Part shown: in pieces, positions 49,721-58,188 of the stretch | Numbering within the stretch: position 1 is the stretch's first letter | Layout: each line of letters opens with the position of its first letter | Source: Oryzomicrobium terrae | GTDB taxonomy: Bacteria; Pseudomonadota; Gammaproteobacteria; Burkholderiales; Rhodocyclaceae | Length of the DNA stretch: 64,000 nucleotides | Assembly (NCBI RefSeq): GCF_008274805.1 | Contig: NZ_CP022579.1 | Span: 682,001 to 746,000, forward strand | Direction: 5' to 3' | Translations under genes and position numbers: made by a program | Notes under the pieces: model-generated | Databases searched by the model: none | Seen by the model: only the letters and a program-made list of their open reading frames with translations | What the model was told of the DNA's origin: nothing

Positions 49721-50656
49721 ATGGCCTGCAATCCACGCCTGCGCGACTGGCGCGGCAAGACCGTCTGGCTGCTCGGGGCCTCGTCCGGCATCGGCGCCGC
49801 CCTGGCCCGGCAGCTGGCCTTGGCCGGGGCCCGGGTGGCGATTTCCGGGCGCCGCGCCGAGGCGCTGGAGGCCGTCGCCGCGCCGCTCCAGGCCCAGGGG
49901 CTGACGGTCCTGCCGGTGGCCGCCGATGCGGCCGACGCGGCCGGGCTGGCCACGGCCCGGGACCGGGTGGAGGCGGCCCTGGGGCCCATCGACCTGGGCA
50001 TTTACCTGGCCGGCGATTACGTCCCGCTGCGCGCCTGGGAGCTGGGAGCGGCCGCCCCAGTTGGCGCGATCAGCGCGGGCGCCGGGCCGGCGGCGCCCGC
50101 CGACCCGGCCCTGGCCCAGGTCGAGCGCCTGGCCCGGGTGAACTACCTGGGGGCGGCGGCCTTCGCCGCCTGTCTGGTGCCCGGCTTGCTTGGCGCGGCG
50201 CGGGGCGCGACAGGCCGGGCAGATGCGGCGGGCGGGGAAGGGCAGACCGCCCTGGCGGGGGCCGCCGGGGCACCTCCGGTGCGCGGGCTGGTGCTGGTGG
50301 GCAGCGTCGCCGGCTACCGGGGGTTGCCCAAGGCCCTGGGCTACGGGGCGGCCAAGGCGGCCCTGATCCATTTCGCCGAGGGGCTCTACCTGGACCTGGT
50401 GCGGCCGGAGCACCCCGGCCTGGGGGTGTGGCTGGTCAGCCCGGGCTTTGTCGCCACCCGGCTCACCGCCGGCAACGACTTTGCCATGCCGGCCCTGATC
50501 GGCGAGGACGAGGCCGCCCGGGCCATCGTCGCCGGGCTGGCCTCCGGCGCCTTCGACATCCACTTTCCCAAGCGCTTCACCGGCTGGCTCAAGTTCGCCC
50601 GGCTGCTGCCCTACCGGTTGTACTTTCCCTTCATCCGCCGGGTGACCGGGGAATGA
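49721..50656 (+). CDS. Short-chain dehydrogenase/reductase
   Basis: 311 residues from the ATG at 49721 (GGAGG upstream). G-A-S-S-G-I-G cofactor motif near 21, catalytic Y-G-A-A-K (Y-x3-K) near 206, and V-S-P-G-F-V-A-T. A glycine/alanine-rich loop (about 150-180) enlarges it. Probably acts on a lipid-derived ketone, aldehyde or alcohol within this operon; substrate unproven. Confidence 0.87.
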   Translation: MACNPRLRDWRGKTVWLLGASSGIGAALARQLALAGARVAISGRRAEALEAVAAPLQAQGLTVLPVAADAADAAGLATARDRVEAALGPIDLGIYLAGDYVPLRAWELGAAAPVGAISAGAGPAAPADPALAQVERLARVNYLGAAAFAACLVPGLLGAARGATGRADAAGGEGQTALAGAAGAPPVRGLVLVGSVAGYRGLPKALGYGAAKAALIHFAEGLYLDLVRPEHPGLGVWLVSPGFVATRLTAGNDFAMPALIGEDEAARAIVAGLASGAFDIHFPKRFTGWLKFARLLPYRLYFPFIRRVTGE

Positions 50657-50723
50657 GGGGCGGCACGCCCCCGCTCCCCCGCGCCCGCCTTGCCACGCTT
50701 TTGCCAGGATTGCCCGACCTGCC

Positions 50724-51227
50724 ATGACCGAATCCGCTACTACAGCCTCTACCGCTACTGCTGCCGTCGACACGGCCGGCCCGAGCGCCGCACCCGCCCA
50801 CGACGCCGCCGCCTTCGACCGCCTGGTCGCCTTTTACGAGCATCTGTCCGAAGCCGGGGTGGGGCGCTTTGCCGAGTTCTACAGCCCGGATGCCTACTTC
50901 AAGGACCCGTTCAACGAAGTGCGGGGCATCGGCGCCATCCAGCGCATCTTCCAGCACATGTTCCGCCAGGTGCAGGGGCCGCGCTTCGTCGTCACCCAGC
51001 GCTTTTGCGGCAGCGACGGCGTCATGCTGATCTGGCAACTGCGCTACCGCACCCGCTGGCTGAAACCGGCGGACCAGGTGATGCACGGCAGCACCCACCT
51101 GCGCTTCGCCCCGGACGGCAAGGTCTGCTACCACCGGGACTACTGGGATACCGGCGAGGAGCTGTACGCCCGGGTGCCCTTGGTGGGCTGCATCGTGCGC
51201 GGCGTGGCCCGGGCCCTGGCGGCCTGA
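50724..51227 (+). CDS. SnoaL/NTF2-like protein
   Basis: 167 residues. After a low-complexity N-terminus, an NTF2-like cone fold: F-A-E-F-Y-S-P-D-A-Y-F-K-D-P-F near 45 and L-R-Y-R-T-R-W near 107. Such proteins bind small hydrophobic ligands. It is the last gene of the rightward operon, 67 bases after the SDR. Confidence 0.8.
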   Translation: MTESATTASTATAAVDTAGPSAAPAHDAAAFDRLVAFYEHLSEAGVGRFAEFYSPDAYFKDPFNEVRGIGAIQRIFQHMFRQVQGPRFVVTQRFCGSDGVMLIWQLRYRTRWLKPADQVMHGSTHLRFAPDGKVCYHRDYWDTGEELYARVPLVGCIVRGVARALAA

Positions 51228-51322
51228 TACGGCGGCGCCGGAGCCGCGCTACCGCGGGGCCGCGCCGTGCCACGGCCCGCGACGCCGGGCGCCGCGGGCT
51301 ACCCCGTCGGCGCGAGGCCGCT

Positions 51323-52165
51323 TCAGGCCGCCCCGGTGAAGGCCAGCAGGTCGGCGACGAAGCGGTCGCGCTGCCACTGGTGGGGCGAGTGGTCGGTGCC
51401 CTCGTAGATGTGCAGTACCGCGTTGGCGATGCGCGAGGCCACCAGGCGGGCGGTCTCGGTGCGGTAGAAGTTGCTCTCGCCGCCGTAGATGAGCAGGGCG
51501 GGCAGGGTGATGGTGGCGAGCACGTCCCGGTAGTCGGCCTCGGTCAGGCTCTGCCAGCAGTCGATCAGGGGGCCGGCGGGCAGGGTCTGCAGCCACTGGC
51601 GCGATTTCTCCCAGCCCCGGGCGTTCTCCTCGTACTTTTCCCGGGCCCGGCTGTTCAGGCCGTAGGCCCCCAGGCGCAGCACCGATTCGGCGAAGTCGTC
51701 GCGCAGCTGTTCGAGGAAGGCGGCGGAGCGCTGTTCGTCGAAATCGCCGTAGATGCCGTGCTCCCAGTCCGGGCCGGTCACCAGCCGGGGCGACTGGTCG
51801 ATGAAGCCGACCCGGGCCAGGCGCGCTTCGCCGAAGTCGCGCAGGTACTGCCACAGGGTCAGGGCCCCCATGGAGTGGCCGATCACGGTGGCGCCGTGGA
51901 GGTCGAAGTGCTCCAGCAGGTTGTGCAGGTCCCGGGCCATGCGCGTCACCGTCGGGGCGTTGCCCGAGGCGACCAGGTGGCCGGCGTGGCCCCGGGCGTC
52001 CCAGCGGTACACCCGGTGGTGCCTGGTCAGGGCGGCGAGGAAGGGAAACCACTCCTGGTGGCTGGCGGTCCAGCCGTGCAGCAGCACCAGGGGTGGGCCG
52101 TCGCCGGCCACGTGCAGGTGGATGATCTCGCCGTCGTCGGCGCGGAACTGGGTGGGGGAGGTCAT
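51323..52165 (-). CDS. Alpha/beta-hydrolase fold protein
   Basis: 280 residues from the ATG at 52165. Oxyanion L-L-H-G-W, nucleophile elbow G-H-S-M-G (Ser near 99), and a C-terminal His in T-D-H-S-P-H. Likely an esterase or lyase of the haloperoxidase/MhpC group; substrate unknown. It converges on the photoprotection operon and is divergent from the MBL gene. Confidence 0.85.
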   Translation of the reverse strand: MTSPTQFRADDGEIIHLHVAGDGPPLVLLHGWTASHQEWFPFLAALTRHHRVYRWDARGHAGHLVASGNAPTVTRMARDLHNLLEHFDLHGATVIGHSMGALTLWQYLRDFGEARLARVGFIDQSPRLVTGPDWEHGIYGDFDEQRSAAFLEQLRDDFAESVLRLGAYGLNSRAREKYEENARGWEKSRQWLQTLPAGPLIDCWQSLTEADYRDVLATITLPALLIYGGESNFYRTETARLVASRIANAVLHIYEGTDHSPHQWQRDRFVADLLAFTGAA

Positions 52166-52264
52166 GGCGCGATGGTGGGTAAAAGCATAGGGAGGCTGCG
52201 GGAGCCGGGATTCGAACGATTCTAACCCGCCTATAATGCGGCCTCCCCTAGGAGGAAGACCGAC

Positions 52265-53263
52265 ATGCTCATCGACTACAACAAGAACGGCGCGACCGGC
52301 ATTTACGCCCTCGATTCCGGCTATCACCGGCCCCTCATGGCGGCCATCCACTTCATCGTCGACAGCGGCCGGGTGGCCATCGTCGATACCGCCAGCAACG
52401 ATTCCCTGCCCCGGGTCGAGGCCGCCCTGGCCGAACTGGGCCTGGGGCCCGAGGCGGTGGATTGGGTGGTGCTCACCCACATCCACCTGGACCACGCCGG
52501 CGGCGCCGGCGCCTACCTGCGCCGCTTTGCCAACGCCCGCCTGGTGGTGCACCCCAAGGGCGCCCGGCACATGGCCGATCCGACCAAGCTGATGGCCGGG
52601 GTCGAAGCGGTCTATGGCAAGGACGAAGCCCGCCGCCTCTACGGCGAGCTGGTGCCCATCGACCCGGCCCGCATCGACGAGGGCGGCGAAGGCCATGCGT
52701 TCATGCTGGGCGCGCGTCGCCTGGTCTGCCTGGATACCCCGGGCCACGCCCGCCACCACCTGAGCCTGTGGGACGAGACCGGCAAGGCGGTGTTCACCGG
52801 CGACACCTTCGGCTTCTCCTACCGGGAGTTCGACGTGGACGGCCGGCCCTTCATCTTCCCCACCACCTCGCCGGTGGCCTTCGAGCCGGACGCCATGCAC
52901 GAGTCGGTATCGCGCATCGCCGCCCTGGGCGCCGAGGGCGCCTACCTGACCCACTACAGCCAGGTCACCGACCTGCCTGCCCGGGCCGCCACCCTGCACC
53001 GGCTGATCGACGCCCACGTGGCCAGCGCCCGGGCCCACGCCGACGCCGGCGCGGACCGGGAAGCCCGCATCCTGGCCGATTTGCAGGCCCTCACCCTGGC
53101 CGAGCTGCGCGCCCATGGCTCTACCCTGTCCGCCGAGCGCAGCCTGGAGCTGATGGGCGTGGACCTGCGCCTCAACGCCCAGGGCCTGGTGGTATGGCTC
53201 GACGGCGAAGCCAAGCGTGCCGCCCAGGCCGCCGCCGCTACATCTGCACCGGTGGCGGCGTGA
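52265..53263 (+). CDS. MBL-fold metallo-hydrolase
   Basis: 332 residues. H-x-H-x-D-H motif T-H-I-H-L-D-H-A-G near 77-85, then G-H-A-R-H-H and T-G-D-T-F-G. A strong AGGAGG precedes the ATG and TATAAT lies at 52232-52237. Reaction unknown. A GTGA overlap couples it to tcdA. Confidence 0.87.
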   Translation: MLIDYNKNGATGIYALDSGYHRPLMAAIHFIVDSGRVAIVDTASNDSLPRVEAALAELGLGPEAVDWVVLTHIHLDHAGGAGAYLRRFANARLVVHPKGARHMADPTKLMAGVEAVYGKDEARRLYGELVPIDPARIDEGGEGHAFMLGARRLVCLDTPGHARHHLSLWDETGKAVFTGDTFGFSYREFDVDGRPFIFPTTSPVAFEPDAMHESVSRIAALGAEGAYLTHYSQVTDLPARAATLHRLIDAHVASARAHADAGADREARILADLQALTLAELRAHGSTLSAERSLELMGVDLRLNAQGLVVWLDGEAKRAAQAAAATSAPVAA

Positions 53264-54111
53264 GCGACCTGCCCTCTGCCATGACCGGGGACGCCCCCGA
53301 CCTGGCCCGCCGCTTCGGTGGCGTCGCCCGGCTCTACGGCCAGGCCGCCCTGGAGCGCTTCCGCGGCGCCCACGTGGCGGTGGTCGGGGTGGGCGGCGTC
53401 GGCTCCTGGGTGGTGGAGGCCCTGACCCGCTCCGCCGTCGGCCGGCTGACCCTGATCGACCTGGACAACGTGGCCGAGTCCAACATCAACCGCCAGCTCC
53501 AGGCCACCGACGCCACCCTGGGCATGGCCAAGGTGGAGGCCCTGCGCCAGCGCATCGCCACCATCAACCCGGCCTGCGTCGTCACCTGCGTCGAGGAATT
53601 CGTCGATCCCGACAACGTCGCCGACATGCTCGCCGGGCCCTTCGACGCGGTGGTGGACGCCATCGACCAGGTGCGCGCCAAGGTCGCCATCGCCGCCCAC
53701 TGCGCCCGGCAACGCCTGCCCCTGGTGGTGGTGGGCGGGGCCGGCGGCCAGCTCGACCCGACCCGGCTGCGGGTGGACGACCTGTCGCGCACCGTGCAGG
53801 ACCCGCTGCTCTCCAAAGTGCGCGCCAAGCTGCGCAAGGAACACGGTTTCCCCCGGGACGCCAAGAAGAAGTTCGGCATCCCCGCCGTCTATTCCGACGA
53901 ACCCCTGCGCTACCCGGAAGCCGCCTGCGCGGTGGAGGAGGGCGTGGCAGGGGAAGCGGGCGGGGAAGCGGGCGGCACTGCCCCGGCCGGACCGGGCCTG
54001 GTCACCGGGCCCCAAGGGCTCAACTGCGCCGGCTTCGGCTCGTCGGTATGCGTCACCGCCCCCTTCGGCTTCGCCGCCGCCGCCGCCACCCTGCGCCTGC
54101 TGGCGCCCTGA
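53260..54111 (+). CDS. tcdA: tRNA threonylcarbamoyladenosine dehydratase TcdA
   Basis: 283 residues from GTG 53260, or fewer from the ATG at 53281. E1-like/ThiF fold: R-F-G-G-V-A-R-L-Y-G-Q near 19, G-V-G-G-V-G-S-W near 44, D-L-D-N-V-A-E-S-N-I-N-R-Q near 68. Cyclises t6A37 to ct6A in tRNAs. An Ala/Gly-rich insert (about 232-248) is present. Followed by an intrinsic terminator. Confidence 0.92.
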   Translation: MSDLPSAMTGDAPDLARRFGGVARLYGQAALERFRGAHVAVVGVGGVGSWVVEALTRSAVGRLTLIDLDNVAESNINRQLQATDATLGMAKVEALRQRIATINPACVVTCVEEFVDPDNVADMLAGPFDAVVDAIDQVRAKVAIAAHCARQRLPLVVVGGAGGQLDPTRLRVDDLSRTVQDPLLSKVRAKLRKEHGFPRDAKKKFGIPAVYSDEPLRYPEAACAVEEGVAGEAGGEAGGTAPAGPGLVTGPQGLNCAGFGSSVCVTAPFGFAAAAATLRLLAP

Positions 54112-54133
54112 AGTGCAGCCCTTCCTGCGTGCA

Positions 54134-54164
54134 GCGGCGCCCCTTGAGGGCGCCGCGTCTTTTT
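54134..54164 (+). terminator. Terminator of the MBL-tcdA unit
   Basis: GCGGCGCCC (54134-54142) pairs with GGGCGCCGC (54148-54156), loop CTTGA, with five T at 54160-54164. Confidence 0.85.
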
Positions 54165-54188
54165 GTGGGGCGCCGCCGGCCACCCCGT

Positions 54189-54308
54189 GAAAGTCCGCGC
54201 CAGTAGCCGAGTTTCACGGGGTAGGTCTGGAACGCCGCGCCAATACTTGGTTTCAGAGATGCATGCTCGGAGCGCCTTTATTGGCGCGGGGTTTGGCGGG
54301 GCAAGGTT
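54189..54308 (+). repeat. Array of three 40-bp units of the dispersed CCGCGCC repeat
   Basis: Units at 54189 (GAAAGTCCGCGCCAGTAGCC), 54229 (GGAACGCCGCGCCAATACTT) and 54269 (GGAGCGCCTTTATTGGCGCG), exactly 40 apart and in the same phase as the arrays at 10781 and 44851. The third unit also carries the core in inverted orientation. The rest of the gap to 54640 has no supported gene; it turns AT-rich after about 54480. Confidence 0.7.
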
Positions 54309-54640
54309 GTTGCAGGCGAGTGCCTCTGCATGGCTGCGCCTGCGCAGCGCCGGGGCGTCTCCTGGCTGGCGCAGCCATGTGCCCTGTCCTGGGCCACCCG
54401 TTTCCACTCGTGACGGCTCCGGCCAAACGCGCCGATTGCCACCACTCGACTTTGGTGCCCAGGCCGCATTGCCGGAGCTAGGCAATGATTACTGATTGTC
54501 CTGCTGCTTTGCCTGATTCTGGCCAAGAGCTGCCTCTTAACGATTTTTCCTAAAACAGACATTCGCATAGATGGCAATTGAATAACTGGCGCAAGTACAA
54601 TCGCAAGCTAACCGGTTTCAATTTATTGCTGATATTTCAT

Positions 54641-55264
54641 ATGCCAATCTGCAAAATTTGCTTGAGGGATTTTAAGAGTCTTCGATTTAAATCGTCCCGT
54701 GTCTGCGTTTGTGGTCGATGTACGAATGATCTGAATAGTTATAAAGAAGTCGCGGAATTTTCCTATCAAGCTGTACGTGAATTGCTACTCAGAGGGGTTC
54801 TGCGCAGAGCAACTATGGATGTTAGCTCAACAGCTACCCCGCAATGGAAGCAGAATGCCGCGGAGCGAATTCTAGGTAATCTTGAAGCGGAGGTTGATCG
54901 TGCATTGCCGCAGTGGCTCAACAAACTCTTGGCGGATGGGTCAAATAGAGACAAGGTATTTAAAATCATCCGTGCACATCGCCGCGGTCTTCTTCACTTT
55001 GATCGACCGCATCGCTGGGGCTACCCAAATAACTGGAAAGATGTAGCTCATGGAATTAGGAAGCTAGATAGATTTTCTTGCGTTTCCTGCTCGGCAAGTA
55101 ATGTAGAACTGCATGTGCATCACATTGTGTATGCATCGAATTTTGGAACACATCAGAAGACGAACCTTGTGACCTTGTGCCGAAAATGCCATGAGAAAGA
55201 GCATGAGCGAGTTTTCGACTTTGGAGAAAACATGTCGTCATCCGATGAAATTCCAAAAGCCTAA
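54641..55264 (+). CDS. HNH endonuclease-like protein, probably acquired
   Basis: 207 residues from the ATG at 54641 (an in-frame TTG at 54578 would add a leader). The N-terminus has a zinc-ribbon-like set (C-K-I-C, C-V-C-G-R-C). The C-terminus carries an HNH domain: F-S-C-V-S-C, H-V-H-H-I-V-Y, K-T-N-L-V-T-L-C-R-K-C-H. Base composition is far lower in GC than the neighbours and codon use differs, so recent transfer is likely. No integrase, toxin-immunity pair or phage gene is adjacent. Confidence 0.8.
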   Translation: MPICKICLRDFKSLRFKSSRVCVCGRCTNDLNSYKEVAEFSYQAVRELLLRGVLRRATMDVSSTATPQWKQNAAERILGNLEAEVDRALPQWLNKLLADGSNRDKVFKIIRAHRRGLLHFDRPHRWGYPNNWKDVAHGIRKLDRFSCVSCSASNVELHVHHIVYASNFGTHQKTNLVTLCRKCHEKEHERVFDFGENMSSSDEIPKA

Positions 55265-55391
55265 CTGTTCGTTCGAGGCTACCTGCAGGAAAGCTGTGCA
55301 GATGCCTTAACTAGCCATTGAATAGCAGCTTTTTCCGTAAGCGAACTTTCGCTTTGGATCGAATCCAGCCATCGCTCAGAGCCCCAAACCA

Positions 55392-55422
55392 ACAACGCCC
55401 GCCGGGATGCGGCGGGCGTTGT
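55392..55422. terminator. Hairpin downstream of the Hpt/HD-GYP gene
   Basis: A 13-bp GC-rich stem (55392-55404 with 55410-55422), loop GGATG, 32 bases past the minus-strand stop. T-tract on the minus strand is weak. Confidence 0.6.
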
Positions 55423-55454
55423 CGAGCGAGCGTGGGGCTAGCGGGCTGGCCCGC

Positions 55455-56585
55455 CTACTCCCCCGGCCGTTCCAGGCGGCGGCGCATCACCCGGTTGAAG
55501 GGGGCGATGAATTCCGGGGCGAACTGGTTTTCGCAGGCGTTGATTTCGGCCACGGCGCGCAGGGTCGAGCGGGCCAGGCCCCGATCCTTGTGTTTGAGCA
55601 TGACCGCCTCGAAGGCGTCCACGATGGCCAGGATCTTGGCGCCGGGGGCGATGGCGCCGTTCTTCAGGCCGTGGGGGTAGCCGCGCCCGTCGGGCATCTC
55701 GTGGTGCTGGGCGACGATCTCGGCCGCCGCCTGCCAGCCGGGCATGCGCGCCAGTAGGCCGGCGCCGTCTTCCGGGTGGCGCATCAGGGCCTGCCGTTCG
55801 GTGTCGGTCAGACTGCCCGGGCGCAGCCACAGGGGGTCGGGCAGCAGCATCATGCCCAGGTCGTGCAGGTACACCGCCGCTTCCAGCTGGGCCGGGGGCA
55901 CGGGCTGGCCGGCGTCGGCGTTGATGTCCAGGGCCAGGTCGCGCTGCCGCTCGGTGCGCCCGGCGTAGCGCGGCGAGCGGGCTTCGAAGCGGTCCGCCAG
56001 GGAGCGGAAGAACTGCAGGTCGTCCTGTTGCGGCCCGGCGGGGGCGGCGGGAACGGTGGGAGTTCGGGGCGCCGGCGGCTCGTCGCCGTCGTCGAGGTGG
56101 GTGGGGCGAAAGCCGGTGACCTGTTCGATCACTTCCAGGGCGAGGGCCGGGATCTGGGCGGGGGGCGCGCCGGCCAGGCGTTCCAGTCCGGCGATCAGGG
56201 CGGGCAGGCGCAGGTTGCCCGGGGCCGTCTGGGTGTCACCCCGGACGAGGGCTTCCACCGTCAGTTCGAGCCGGTCCAGGGCGAGCAGGACGGTTTCGGC
56301 CATAGCGCCGTCGAAGGGCATTTCCTTGGCGCGCACCCGGGCGAGCAGGGTTTCCAGGGGGTGGGCGATGGCGACCCCGGGAGCGAAACGGCAGAGGGCC
56401 GCATCGCCCTTGAGGTTGTGCAGGGCGCGGAACAGGCTGGCGACTTCGCCCGCATCGTCCGGTGCCCGGCGCAGCCGGTGCACGTTGCCTTCCACCGCCG
56501 GCACCAGATCGGTCAGGGCGTCGGCGAAATCGTGGAACGAGGACTCGTCCGGCGGTAGGGCAAACAGGGCATCGGCAGCAAACAT
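55455..56585 (-). CDS. Hpt domain fused to an HD-GYP-type domain
   Basis: About 376 residues from the ATG at 56585 (GTG at 56594 also possible). The N-terminal Hpt has the phospho-acceptor H56-N-L-K-G. After a proline-rich linker (about 165-185), an HD-GYP-like domain shows L-H-D-L-G, R-H-P-E-D-G-A and H-H-E-x2-D-G-R-G-Y-P. The usual lysine after H-D-x-G is methionine, so catalytic competence for c-di-GMP hydrolysis is uncertain. It lacks a receiver domain, which is unusual, and must take phosphate from partners elsewhere. Confidence 0.85.
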   Translation of the reverse strand: MFAADALFALPPDESSFHDFADALTDLVPAVEGNVHRLRRAPDDAGEVASLFRALHNLKGDAALCRFAPGVAIAHPLETLLARVRAKEMPFDGAMAETVLLALDRLELTVEALVRGDTQTAPGNLRLPALIAGLERLAGAPPAQIPALALEVIEQVTGFRPTHLDDGDEPPAPRTPTVPAAPAGPQQDDLQFFRSLADRFEARSPRYAGRTERQRDLALDINADAGQPVPPAQLEAAVYLHDLGMMLLPDPLWLRPGSLTDTERQALMRHPEDGAGLLARMPGWQAAAEIVAQHHEMPDGRGYPHGLKNGAIAPGAKILAIVDAFEAVMLKHKDRGLARSTLRAVAEINACENQFAPEFIAPFNRVMRRRLERPGE

Positions 56586-56716
56586 GGGGCGCACCAGGTG
56601 GGAGCATGACGGCAGAGCGGCGGAGCGGCCAGTCTAGGCGATTGTCATCGCCACAGCAAAACCTGGGGGCCGGCGGTCGGCCGCCGGGGATGAAAGGGGC
56701 CCCGACCCGGGGCGGG

Positions 56717-57376
56717 TCAGAATCCCGCCGGATGGTCGGCGAGAAAGGCGGCCTCTTCCGCCGTGGTGGTGCGTCCCAGGGCGGCGTTGCGGTGGGGGAA
56801 GCGGCCGAAGCGCAGGATCACCGCCCGGTGGCGCCGGGCGTAGTCCAGATAGCTGTCCAGGGCCGGGTCGGCGGCGGCCAGCGCGGTAAACAGGGCCTCG
56901 GCCCGGGCTTGATCGGCGGCGTCTTCGCTGTGCTCGAAGGGCAGGTAGAGAAAAGCGCGGGCCACCGGGGCCAGGCACTGATCCTCGCCGGCGGCCAGGG
57001 CCGCCTCGGCGACCCGGCGCGCCGCTGCGTCGCTGGCGAAGGCCCGGGCATCGCCGCGGAAGAAGTTGCGCGACAGCTGGTCGAGCACGATCACCAGGGC
57101 CAGCCGGCCTTGGGCCGTGGCGTTCCAGGCCGCCAGTTCGCCGCGGACCGCGGCCTCCCAAACGGGCAGGAAGCGCGCCCGCAGCGCCGCGTCGAAGTCC
57201 GCCCTGCCCATGAACCAGGCGCGCCGCGGCTGGCGACGCTGCGGATCGTCCCGGGGGCCGAACCAGGCGTCGAGCACCTCGTCGGGGTGGAAAGGGGGGC
57301 GGCAGGGCGTGGTGGGAAAGTGCGGGTGGGCGAGGGCCGGGGGCGGTGTCTGGGGAGGTGTGAAGGCGTCGTTCAT
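56717..57376 (-). CDS. DUF924 family protein
   Basis: 219 residues from the ATG at 57376. DUF924 fingerprint: V-L-D-A-W-F-G near 35, V-I-V-L-D-Q-L-S-R-N-F-F-R-G near 96, F-L-Y-L-P-F-E-H-S-E near 141, and G-R-F-P-H-R-N. TPR-like all-helical fold; function unknown. Divergent from the hemerythrin gene. Confidence 0.9.
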   Translation of the reverse strand: MNDAFTPPQTPPPALAHPHFPTTPCRPPFHPDEVLDAWFGPRDDPQRRQPRRAWFMGRADFDAALRARFLPVWEAAVRGELAAWNATAQGRLALVIVLDQLSRNFFRGDARAFASDAAARRVAEAALAAGEDQCLAPVARAFLYLPFEHSEDAADQARAEALFTALAAADPALDSYLDYARRHRAVILRFGRFPHRNAALGRTTTAEEAAFLADHPAGF

Positions 57377-57431
57377 GGGTCCTGTGCGCCCTGGCACCAG
57401 CGAGGTGCAGAAGCGGTCCTTGTGTCGTCCT

Positions 57432-57448
57432 TAACTTGGATCAAGTTA
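57432..57448. promoter_or_regulatory. 17-bp perfect palindrome between DUF924 and hemerythrin genes
   Basis: TAACTTG-GAT-CAAGTTA is a perfect inverted repeat in the 240-base divergent gap. The right half resembles an FNR/DNR half-site (ATCAA), but the left does not. A binding site for an oxygen- or NO-responsive regulator is a guess. Confidence 0.5.
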
Positions 57449-57616
57449 GGCGATGGCGGTTCGGTAGGAAAATTAGCACTGGTTAATACAGCTCTGGAGC
57501 CGCCGTCCCGGTTGGCTCCCGGAGATGCCCGGATTGGCGTCTCCGCCAGGCCCCGGGCATTTGCCCACGGGGGGCGGAGGCGGCGTTGCGCAACAGACAA
57601 TATTGAGGAGTTTGGC

Positions 57617-58084
57617 ATGGAAACCCTGGCCCCAGAGTCCCTAGCGGCCATCCCGTCGGCCCCGTCCGCCGCGACGGCACCGACCGGCATGGCCTGGCAG
57701 GACCGCTATCTGTTGCAGCTTGCTCCCATGGATGACATCCACCGGGAGTTCGTCTCCCTGGTCAACGCCCTGCTGGTCGCCCCGCTGGAGGCCGACCTGC
57801 TGCCCTTGATGGATGCCCTGGTCGAGCATACCGAGCGGCACTTCGCCATGGAGCAGCGCTGGATGGAGGAATCCCACTTTCCCCCCACGGCCTGCCACGA
57901 GGACGAGCATACCAAGTCCCTGGCCGTGGTGACGGCGGTGCGCGACAAGGTCGCCGCCGGCGACGCCGCCCTGGGTCGTACCCTGGCCCGGGAACTGGTG
58001 CCCTGGTTCGACAACCACGTGGCCAGCATGGACTGGGCCCTGGCCACCTGGATCGCCCGCACCGGCTACGCCGCTGCCGCATAA
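57617..58084 (+). CDS. Bacteriohemerythrin
   Basis: 155 residues from the ATG at 57617 with GAGGAG upstream. Di-iron ligands can be placed: H in D-D-I-H-R-E-F, H and E in H-T-E-R-H-F-A-M-E, H-x3-H-type pair in C-H-E-D-E-H, and D-N-H-x3-M-D near the C-terminus. Binds O2 or NO reversibly; single-domain members serve O2 sensing, delivery or NO defence. Confidence 0.92.
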   Translation: METLAPESLAAIPSAPSAATAPTGMAWQDRYLLQLAPMDDIHREFVSLVNALLVAPLEADLLPLMDALVEHTERHFAMEQRWMEESHFPPTACHEDEHTKSLAVVTAVRDKVAAGDAALGRTLARELVPWFDNHVASMDWALATWIARTGYAAAA

Positions 58085-58188
58085 ACATCCTGCAACAATT
58101 TGTAGGCCGCCGGTCACCGGGGGGCACAACAGGCAACGGGCAGGGCCGCTAGACTCGATGTCATTCCATAGACAACCCGAGGTCTGCC

